Assembly (NCBI RefSeq): GCF_002157835.1
Contig: NZ_CP020809.1
Location: 7,068,001-7,132,000, forward strand
DNA: 64,000 nucleotides
DNA from: Mycobacterium dioxanotrophicus
GTDB lineage: Bacteria; Actinomycetota; Actinomycetes; Mycobacteriales; Mycobacteriaceae
Direction of reading: 5' to 3'
Shown: positions 32,182 through 40,992 of the stretch, in pieces
Layout of the letters: the number at the start of each line of letters is the position of its first letter
How positions within the stretch are numbered: the stretch's first letter is position 1
Position numbers and translations under genes: made by a program
The notes under the pieces: model-generated
Told to the model about the DNA's origin: nothing
Databases searched by the model: none
The model's input: only the letters and a program-made list of their open reading frames with translations

Positions 32182-32304
32182 GGGATGAGGATACGGCCAC
32201 CGGGACACAAATATTCGCTATCGACAATTGGCCGCGTGCCGTGACACGGCGCGCGGCAACGGTGTTCGGTGACGACACCGCTGCAAAGCAGTTACTCTGG
32301 CTAA

Positions 32305-33258
32305 GTGCCGACAATTGTGTCCCGGCGGGGGTTTCTGGCTATCACCGCGGGTATGGCGCTCGTGGCCGCATGCAGCACCGAGAAGCCTGGCGAAGTCGCA
32401 AAGGACGGTTCGGTCACCGTCCGGCACGTCTTCGGCGAGACCAAGATCCCTGCCCCGCCGCAGCGCGTGGTCAGCGCCGGCTTCACCGGCCAGGACGATC
32501 TGCTGGCCGTCGGCGTGGTGCCGATTGCCGTCACGGAGTGGTTCGGTGAGGAACCGTTCGCGGTATGGCCTTGGGCGCAGCCACAACTCGCAGGCGCCCA
32601 ACCGACGGTGCTGAGCCTGGCAGACGGTATCCAGGTCGACCAGATCAAGGGGCTCAAACCGGACCTCATCATCGCCACCGACGCCGGGCTCGACTCCGAC
32701 ACGTACGCCAAGCTCTCCGAGATCGCCCCCACTGTCGCGCAATCCGGCCAGGACGCCTTCTTCGAGCCATGGAAGGACCAGGCCACCGCCATCGGCCAGG
32801 CCGTGTTCAAGAACGACCAGATGACCGGCCTGATCAACGGCGTCGACGACAAGTTCAAGGCCGCGGCCACCAACAATCCGCAGTTCAACGGCAAGAAGGC
32901 GGTGCTGCTGGGCGGCACGCTGTTCCGCGACAGTGTTCAGGCCACCCCGCCCGGCTGGCGCACCGACTTCCTGACCCAGCTCGGCTTCACCGTCCCACCG
33001 GTCGACAAACTGATTCCCCGGGACCAGATGGCCGCCGTCCTGGACAGTGCCGATGTGCTCGTCTGGACCACCGAGAGCGATCAGGATCGTGACGCGTTGC
33101 TGGCCGACCCCACCATCGCCGGCCTGCGGGCCACCGCCCGCAACCGCCACGTCTTCACCACCAAGGACCTGGCCGGGGCCATCGCCTTCGCCTCGACGCT
33201 GTCCTACCCGCTGGTGGCCGATCAGCTGCCGCCCCTGCTGGCCCGCGCGCTGGCCTGA
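32305..33258 (+). CDS. fecB2: Iron-siderophore ABC transporter substrate-binding lipoprotein (FecB2-like)
   Basis: 317 residues. The N-terminus has both a twin-arginine motif (SRRGFLA, Arg7-8) and a lipobox (VAAC, Cys23), so it is a Tat-exported lipoprotein. The rest is a class III periplasmic-binding protein fold (PQRVVSAGFTGQDDLLAVGV, LKPDLIIATDAG). Its position beside pxpBC and narK3 genes is the same as Rv0265c. No permease or ATPase is encoded here, so it must work with a transporter elsewhere. Binding of a ferric chelate or haem is inferred from family. Confidence 0.92.
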   Translation: MPTIVSRRGFLAITAGMALVAACSTEKPGEVAKDGSVTVRHVFGETKIPAPPQRVVSAGFTGQDDLLAVGVVPIAVTEWFGEEPFAVWPWAQPQLAGAQPTVLSLADGIQVDQIKGLKPDLIIATDAGLDSDTYAKLSEIAPTVAQSGQDAFFEPWKDQATAIGQAVFKNDQMTGLINGVDDKFKAAATNNPQFNGKKAVLLGGTLFRDSVQATPPGWRTDFLTQLGFTVPPVDKLIPRDQMAAVLDSADVLVWTTESDQDRDALLADPTIAGLRATARNRHVFTTKDLAGAIAFASTLSYPLVADQLPPLLARALA

Positions 33259-33294
33259 CAGGCCCGACCAAGAACGGCCTGACAAAATGGCCGC

Positions 33295-33978
33295 GTGACA
33301 AGCACCCAAGAGCACCAGCATCGCGGCACGGCGGCCATCGGCTCCGCCTACTATCCGGTGCTCGTCGCGGTGTTCACGGCGCTGGTGATCATCTCCAACG
33401 TCACGGCCACCAAGGGCGTCGCGTTCGGTCCTATCATCACCGACGGCGGGTTCATCGTCTTCCCGCTGACCTACGTCATCGGGGATGTGCTCTCCGAGGT
33501 CTACGGATTCAAGGCCGCCCGGCGCGCGATCTTCCTCGGCTTCGCGATGAACATCCTGGCGGCGTTCACCTTCTGGGTGACCATCTACCTGCCGGCCGCC
33601 GACTTCTATACCAACGAAGAACACTTCGAGAACGTCGTCCACGCGTACACCCAGCTGATCATCGCCGGACTGGCCGGCTTCATCGTCGGGCAGACCATCA
33701 ACGCCTGGGTCGTCGTCGCCATCAAGCAGCGGACCAAGGAGAAGCACCTGTGGGCCCGCCTGGTCGGTTCCACGTTCGCCGGACAGCTCGGCGACACCCT
33801 GGTGTTCTGCAGCATCGCCGCCGGCGCCATCGGCATCTCGACCTTCAAGGACTTCGCCGTCTACACCGCGCTCGGCTGGTTCTACAAGACCGCCGTCGAG
33901 GTGGTCATGCTGCCCGTCACCTACCGGGTGATCGCCTACATCAAGCGTCGCGAACCCACGTACCAGCTCGCGGTGTGA
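33295..33978 (+). CDS. YhhQ-family queuosine precursor transporter
   Basis: 227 residues with about six membrane segments; GGFIVFPLTYVIGDVLSEVY and GSTFAGQLGDTLVFCSIA are the DUF165/YhhQ signatures. The family imports queuine or preQ0/preQ1. GTG at 33295 is the start: the nearby ATG at 33286 hits a stop. The gene follows the FecB2-like gene by 36 bp. The queuosine link comes from characterised homologues in other bacteria. Confidence 0.92.
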   Translation: MTSTQEHQHRGTAAIGSAYYPVLVAVFTALVIISNVTATKGVAFGPIITDGGFIVFPLTYVIGDVLSEVYGFKAARRAIFLGFAMNILAAFTFWVTIYLPAADFYTNEEHFENVVHAYTQLIIAGLAGFIVGQTINAWVVVAIKQRTKEKHLWARLVGSTFAGQLGDTLVFCSIAAGAIGISTFKDFAVYTALGWFYKTAVEVVMLPVTYRVIAYIKRREPTYQLAV

Positions 33979-34052
33979 GGCTTCGGTAAGGCAGTTCTGG
34001 CAAGGCTCATAGAGCCACCCATTTCCTAGCTACTCACGGGTAGTTTCGGAAT

Positions 34053-35613
<1,561 letters not shown>

Positions 35614-35657
35614 GCCACCCGGGACCGAACCGAGACACCGTCGGGCATCGCTGGTAG

Positions 35658-36275
<618 letters not shown>

Positions 36276-36339
36276 CCGCCTCACACGCAGGCCCCGCAGG
36301 CAGTGAGCGGAATTTCACGGCCGGGTCATCGCGGGGAGC

Positions 36340-36372
36340 GTTCGGGCAATAAACGGTTTCTACCGTTCGGGC
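36340..36372. promoter_or_regulatory. Repeats directly upstream of narK
   Basis: CGTTCGGGC at 36340-36348 is repeated at 36364-36372, and the dyad AACGGT-N4-ACCGTT (36352-36367) lies between and over the second copy. They end one base before the narK start codon. They may bind a nitrogen regulator, but I cannot match them to a known box. Confidence 0.35.
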
Positions 36373-36373
36373 C

Positions 36374-37789
36374 ATGCCGAAACTGTTGAAGCCGAATCAC
36401 ATCACCGACTGGGATCCCGAGGACACCGAAGCCTGGGAGAACGGGAACAAGTACATCGCGCGGCGCAACCTGATCTGGTCGGTGTTCGCCGAGCACGTCG
36501 GGTTCTCCATCTGGTCCATCTGGTCGGTCATGGTGCTGTTCATGCCGGAGTCGGTCTACGGCTTCACCGCCGGCGACAAGTTCCTGCTGGGGGCGACCGC
36601 CACCCTGGTGGGCGGATGCCTGCGCATTCCCTACACGCTGGCGACGGCCACGTTCGGCGGTCGCAACTGGACCGCGTTCTCGGCTTTCGTGCTGTTGATC
36701 CCGACCGTGGGCACCATGGTGCTGCTGGCCCATCCCGGCCTGCCGCTGTGGCCGTATCTGGTGTGCGCGGCGCTCGCCGGATTCGGCGGCGGCAACTTCG
36801 CGTCGTCGATGACGAACATCAACGCGTTCTACCCGCAGCGGCTCAAGGGGTGGGCGCTGGGACTCAACGCCGGCGGCGGCAATATCGGGGTGCCGATGAT
36901 CCAGCTGATCGGACTGCTGGTCATCGCGACGGCCGGGAACCGGGCGCCCTACTGGGTGTGCGCGGTCTACCTGGTGGCGCTGGCGGTCGCCGGAATCGGC
37001 GCGGCGCTCTACATGGACAACCTCGAACAGCACAAGATCGATCTGGGCGCGATGAAAGCCATTCTCGGCGAACGGGATACGTGGGTGATCTCGCTGCTCT
37101 ACATCGGCACCTTCGGATCGTTCATCGGGTTCGCGTTCGCGTTCGGCCAGGTACTGCAGATCAACTTCGCCGCGGGCGGGCAGAGCGCGGCCCAGGCTTC
37201 TCTGCACGCCGCACAGATCGCGTTCATCGGCCCGCTGCTCGGCTCGCTGTCCCGGGTCTACGGCGGCAAGCTGGCCGACCGGATCGGCGGCGGCCGGGTG
37301 ACCCTCCCGGTCTTCGGCGGCATGATCCTCGCCGCCGGGCTACTGGTGACGATCAGCATGATCGACGACCACAGCGCCGGCGCGGCCACAGGCTTGATGA
37401 TGACCGGCTACGTCGTCGGGTTCGTCGCCCTGTTTCTACTCAGCGGACTAGGCAACGGCTCGGTGTACAAGATGATCCCGTCCATCTTCGAGGCCCGCAG
37501 TCACTCCCTGCAGGTCGACCAGGAGACCAGGCAGCAGTGGTCGCGATCGATGTCGGGGGCGTTGATCGGCTTCGCCGGCGCGATCGGCGCGCTGGGCGGG
37601 GTGGGCATCAACCTGGCGCTGCGGCAGTCCTACCTGGCCAGCGGCTCGGCCAGCACCGCGTTGTGGATCTTCCTGGCCTTCTACGTGCTGGCCTCGGCAG
37701 TCACCTGGTTCCGCTATGTCCGCCGGCCCGCCGCGGCAGGCGTCACAATGGTCCCGACAGACCGACACGCCTCGGCAATGGCCGGGTAA
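36374..37789 (+). CDS. narK3: NarK-family nitrate/nitrite transporter
   Basis: 471 residues, 12 membrane segments, MFS nitrate/nitrite porter. Nitrate signatures are visible: GFGGGNFASSMTNINAFYPQ (first glycine-rich motif), and later GFVALFLLSGLGNGSVYKMI (second). An N-terminal extension DWDPEDTEAWENGNKYIARR is typical of this mycobacterial subgroup. Its stop codon overlaps the start of the next gene. With nirBD nearby it should supply nitrate or export nitrite for assimilation. Confidence 0.95.
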   Translation: MPKLLKPNHITDWDPEDTEAWENGNKYIARRNLIWSVFAEHVGFSIWSIWSVMVLFMPESVYGFTAGDKFLLGATATLVGGCLRIPYTLATATFGGRNWTAFSAFVLLIPTVGTMVLLAHPGLPLWPYLVCAALAGFGGGNFASSMTNINAFYPQRLKGWALGLNAGGGNIGVPMIQLIGLLVIATAGNRAPYWVCAVYLVALAVAGIGAALYMDNLEQHKIDLGAMKAILGERDTWVISLLYIGTFGSFIGFAFAFGQVLQINFAAGGQSAAQASLHAAQIAFIGPLLGSLSRVYGGKLADRIGGGRVTLPVFGGMILAAGLLVTISMIDDHSAGAATGLMMTGYVVGFVALFLLSGLGNGSVYKMIPSIFEARSHSLQVDQETRQQWSRSMSGALIGFAGAIGALGGVGINLALRQSYLASGSASTALWIFLAFYVLASAVTWFRYVRRPAAAGVTMVPTDRHASAMAG

Positions 37790-38994
37790 TGACTTGGAAA
37801 CACGACGTGCCTTCACTGGACCCCATGACCGAGCCCGACTGGGCACCGCTGACCGGCTTCCGCGTGGCGGTGACCTCCGCCCGACGCGCCGATGAGCTGA
37901 GCACGCTGCTGACGCGCCGCGGCGCGACGGTGACCAGCGCGGCTGCCATCACGATGGTTCCGCTACCCGACGACGACGAACTGCGCACCAACACCGAGGC
38001 CCTGATCGCCGAACCGCCCGACATCGTGGTCGCCACGACGGGGATCGGCTTTCGGGGCTGGATCGCGGCGGCGGACGGCTGGGGCCTGGCCGCCGAGCTG
38101 ACGCACGCCCTGAGCCAGGCCCGCATCGTGTCCCGCGGACCGAAGGCCACGGGCGCGCTGCGGGCGGCGGGTCTGCCGGAGGAATGGTCACCGGATTCGG
38201 AATCCTCCCGCGAGGTGTTGCACTATCTCGTCGAGCACGGAATCGCCGGCCTGCGAATCGCCGTGCAGTTGCACGGTGCCACCGACGAATGGGACCCGTT
38301 CCCGGAATTCCTCGACGAATTGCGAAGCGCCGGTGCGGATGTGATCCCGATCCGGGTGTACCGCTGGCATCCCGCGCCCCGCGACGGCGAATTCGACCAG
38401 CTGGTCACCGGTATCGCCGAACAGCGTTTCGACGCGGTCAGTTTCACCTCGGCCCCGGCGGTGGCCTCGGTGTTGATGCGGGCGGCCGAGATGGGGATCG
38501 CCGATCAGGTGGTGTCGGCGCTGCGCACTGATGTCCACGCGATGTGCGTGGGTCCTGTGACGGCCCGGCCGTTGGTGCGGCTCGGGATACCGGTGTCGGC
38601 GCCCGAACGCATGCGGCTGGGCGCACTGGCCCGCCACATCACCGACGAACTGCCCCTGCTGCAAGCCCGGACCGTCCGGGTGGCCGGGCATGTCCTGGAG
38701 ATCCGCGGCACCTGCGTGCTGGTGGACGGCGTCGTCAAGCCGCTGTCCCCGGCATCGATGGCGACCATCCGCGCGCTGGCCCACCGGCCCGGCGCGGTGG
38801 TGTCGCGATTCGATCTGCTCGGCGCCCTGCCCGGTAGCGGCACCGACACCCACGCCGTGGAGACGGCAGTGCTCCGGCTCCGAACAGCCTTGGGGGACAA
38901 GAACATCGTGTCGACCGTGGTGAAGCGTGGCTACCGGCTGGCCGTCGACGAGCCGCACTCCGCGGTGGACGCCGACCTCGCCGGCGCGCGATGA
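37789..38994 (+). CDS. Uroporphyrinogen-III synthase fused to an OmpR-type winged helix
   Basis: 401 residues from ATG at 37789, overlapping the narK stop (TAATG). Residues 20-290 are HemD-like; residues about 300-390 are a winged HTH of the OmpR/PhoB type (VVKPLSPASMATIRALAHRP, ending VKRGYRLAV). It matches Rv0260c. HemD makes uroporphyrinogen III, the precursor of sirohaem needed by NirB; the wHTH suggests that it also regulates nitrogen genes, as proposed for GlnR-partner proteins of this type. The start MTEPDW at 37828 is an alternative. Confidence 0.93.
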   Translation: MTWKHDVPSLDPMTEPDWAPLTGFRVAVTSARRADELSTLLTRRGATVTSAAAITMVPLPDDDELRTNTEALIAEPPDIVVATTGIGFRGWIAAADGWGLAAELTHALSQARIVSRGPKATGALRAAGLPEEWSPDSESSREVLHYLVEHGIAGLRIAVQLHGATDEWDPFPEFLDELRSAGADVIPIRVYRWHPAPRDGEFDQLVTGIAEQRFDAVSFTSAPAVASVLMRAAEMGIADQVVSALRTDVHAMCVGPVTARPLVRLGIPVSAPERMRLGALARHITDELPLLQARTVRVAGHVLEIRGTCVLVDGVVKPLSPASMATIRALAHRPGAVVSRFDLLGALPGSGTDTHAVETAVLRLRTALGDKNIVSTVVKRGYRLAVDEPHSAVDADLAGAR

Positions 38995-39701
38995 GCCTGG
39001 TTCTGGTGGCGCACGGCACCCGCAAGCCAGGCGGTGTGGCGATGATCAACGAGCTCGCCGAACGGGTGGCACAGCTGCTCGGCCGACCGGTCCACGTCTC
39101 GTTCGTCGACGTGCTCGGGCCGACACCCACCGAGGTACTCGACGCGCTGCCTGCGGATGCACCCGCGGTGGTGGTGCCCGCGTTTTTGGCCAGCGGCTAT
39201 CACGTCCGCGTCGACGTGCCCAACTACGTCGCCGCGAGCGGTCACCCGGCGGTGACCGTCACCCGGCCGCTGGGCCCGTGCCCAGGCACGGTCCGGGTGC
39301 TGGCCGATCGGCTCGTCGAATCAGGCTGGCGCCCAGGTGTTTCAGTGATCCTCGCGGCGGCAGGCACATCAGACCCCGGCGCTCAGTCCGATCTGCGCCG
39401 CACCGCCGCACTGCTGTCAGCCGTTACCGGCGATCGCGTAGAACTGGCCTATGCCGCCACCGGCGCGCCCGGTATTACCGAAGCCGGCCTCACGGATGTC
39501 ATTGCCGCGCAGCGCCAACGCGGCGACCGCCGCATTGCAGTGGCGTCCTACCTGCTTGCCGATGGGCTCTTCCAGGATCGGTTGCGTGACGCCGGTGGGG
39601 ATATCGTCAGCGAACCGCTCGGCCTGCACCCCGGCATGGTCCGGCTGATCGCCAACCGGTTCCGCCGCGCGGGCGTGCTGGGCCTGCCGGTCGCGGCGTG
39701 A
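38991..39701 (+). CDS. Sirohydrochlorin chelatase-like protein (CbiX/SirB)
   Basis: 236 residues, two repeats of the chelatase fold. The first starts SLVLVAHGTRKPGG with catalytic His8, the second SVILAAAGTSDPGA. It inserts Fe or Co into sirohydrochlorin. The start overlaps the previous gene by 4 bp (ATGA). It corresponds to Rv0259c and would complete sirohaem for NirB. The second repeat lacks the HG pair, which is common. Confidence 0.93.
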   Translation: MSLVLVAHGTRKPGGVAMINELAERVAQLLGRPVHVSFVDVLGPTPTEVLDALPADAPAVVVPAFLASGYHVRVDVPNYVAASGHPAVTVTRPLGPCPGTVRVLADRLVESGWRPGVSVILAAAGTSDPGAQSDLRRTAALLSAVTGDRVELAYAATGAPGITEAGLTDVIAAQRQRGDRRIAVASYLLADGLFQDRLRDAGGDIVSEPLGLHPGMVRLIANRFRRAGVLGLPVAA

Positions 39702-40055
39702 GGCCAGCGCGCGGACGGCGTACGGCCCAGCCAGTACGGCCAGCAACAGCACTGCACCGCCGCCACCAACCGACAGCGCAGCCGTCCGACGCTCGGTGAC
39801 CAGCCCCTCGCACTGCTCGGCGTAGTCACTCGTCGCGTACGCCGGCCCAGCCAGGGTGTGTTGGTCCAGATTGAGCAGATCCTGCTTGGCCGCAACGTCG
39901 TAGGACGGGCGCATGCCGGTGCCGCACGGTATCGGCGCACCCGTGCGGTCGACCACATCAAGGCCGAGCGGCAACATCAACGCAATAACCGAGCCCAGCA
40001 TCGCCGCTGCACCGAGCAAACCCACCAGCTTGACCATCGAACGTGCAAATATCAT
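39417..40055 (-). CDS. Membrane protein of unknown function; 3' part antisense to the chelatase gene
   Basis: From ATG at 40055 (GAGG and AAAAGGGG upstream; GTG at 40079 possible) the frame encodes a membrane segment (VKLVGLLGAAAMLGSVIALM), an extracytoplasmic loop with two cysteines (PIPCGTGMRPSY, YAEQCEGLV) and a second membrane segment (AVLLLAVLAGPYAVRAL), then a charged tail. The last 285 bp overlap the chelatase gene on the other strand and look like unselected sequence. The real protein may end near residue 120 if a stop was lost by a frameshift. Confidence 0.65.
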   Translation of the reverse strand: MIFARSMVKLVGLLGAAAMLGSVIALMLPLGLDVVDRTGAPIPCGTGMRPSYDVAAKQDLLNLDQHTLAGPAYATSDYAEQCEGLVTERRTAALSVGGGGAVLLLAVLAGPYAVRALASRRDRQAQHARAAEPVGDQPDHAGVQAERFADDIPTGVTQPILEEPIGKQVGRHCNAAVAALALRGNDIREAGFGNTGRAGGGIGQFYAIAGNG

Positions 40056-40281
40056 CCTCGTCAGCCCCTTTTGAAGCACTCCCCAACGGGATAGTAGCGA
40101 CGCTCAGCGAACTTTTCTAGTTAGCCAGAGCAAACCGCCAAGACCCACTGGTACCTGTTCAACTGCCGTTCATCTGGATGATCTGCAGCGTGAAAATCGC
40201 TTGTACCCGGGTTTTCGACCTGCTAAACATGCGCACCAGCATTCGAGCTGATCACGGCGCTGCGGGGATTTGGGTTGTACT

Positions 40282-40305
40282 CAGCTATCGTATGTCCGAT
40301 AGCTG
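40282..40305. promoter_or_regulatory. Operator palindrome upstream of the winged-helix gene
   Basis: CAGCTATCG-N6-CGATAGCTG, a perfect inverted repeat with 9-bp arms, 70 bp upstream of the small winged-helix gene. It is a likely binding site for a dimeric regulator, perhaps that protein itself. The rest of the 318-bp gap between the membrane protein and this gene shows nothing else. Confidence 0.6.
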
Positions 40306-40373
40306 GTCTTTGTTTGCGGGAGCTTGGGTAACGGTGCAGGTAACAACGCTGGGCGGCGCTCGTCGCCCCGACG

Positions 40374-40655
40374 GTGAGTTCATTCGTGCCAGCAACTAAC
40401 CCAAAGCCGGCCGAACGGTTGCGGCTGCGCCTGTTGAGCGCGCTGGCGGGCACGCGACGGTCGATGACCACCGCGGAACTTCGTGACCATGTTCACGAAC
40501 ACTTCGCCGAACCGGTCGTGATCGAGGCGGTGTACCGGAACCTGACGGTGTTGGAACGGCGCGGCGACGTCCGTCGCTGTGACGGGCCGGGCCGTGACGC
40601 CTACTGGACGGCTGCGGGCACTACCGCGCGATCTGGACGAAGCCGCCGGGCGTGA
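40374..40655 (+). CDS. Small Fur-like winged-helix protein
   Basis: 93 residues from GTG at 40374, or 89 from GTG at 40386. The sequence RSMTTAELRDHVHEHFAEPV followed by VIEAVYRNLTVLERRGDVRR is the DNA-binding half of a Fur-type winged helix. The Fur dimerisation and metal-binding domain is absent. It is convergent with nirD, with a 35-bp 3' overlap, which places it in the nitrite locus. A role in nitrogen or metal regulation is a guess. Confidence 0.75.
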   Translation: MSSFVPATNPKPAERLRLRLLSALAGTRRSMTTAELRDHVHEHFAEPVVIEAVYRNLTVLERRGDVRRCDGPGRDAYWTAAGTTARSGRSRRA

Positions 40656-40992
40656 CGCGGGTCCGATAGACCGGTACCGACATCTCGGCGTCGTCGAGGC
40701 AGCTGCCGTCGTCGAACGCGAACGCCTGCTTCTTGATGGGCGACTGCACGGTCGCCCGGCCGCCCCGGTCGCCCACGATCCCGCGGGACATCACGGCCGC
40801 CCCGGAGAACGGGTCGATGTTGCCCACGGCGTGCAGCGTGCCGTCGTCGAGCCGGAAGAGCGCCACCTGCGACCCGTCCGGCAGCAGCACGGCCACTCCA
40901 CGGCACGGCATCAGGTAGTCGTACCGGCACGCGGTCGTCCAATCCCACAGCTGCCGCGAGTAGACATCGTTGCGGTCATCGAGCAGTGTCAT
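40621..40992 (-). CDS. nirD: Nitrite reductase small subunit NirD
   Basis: 123 residues, Rieske-like fold without cluster ligands, as usual for NirD (ALFRLDDGTLHAVGNIDPFS, then SPIKKQAFAFDDGSCLDD). It pairs with NirB to reduce nitrite to ammonia with NADH. The start overlaps the nirB stop by 4 bp. Matches Rv0253. Confidence 0.96.
   Translation of the reverse strand: MTLLDDRNDVYSRQLWDWTTACRYDYLMPCRGVAVLLPDGSQVALFRLDDGTLHAVGNIDPFSGAAVMSRGIVGDRGGRATVQSPIKKQAFAFDDGSCLDDAEMSVPVYRTRVTPGGFVQIAR

Noticed and set aside
33259..33294. CAGGCC/GGCCTG inverted repeat between the FecB2-like and YhhQ genes
   Set aside because: Arms of 6 bp in GC-rich DNA without a T run are too weak to call.
36616..37788. 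Long open frame overlapping narK and running into the HemD-wHTH gene
   Set aside because: It is only the upstream extension of the HemD-wHTH frame; protein features begin at 37789.
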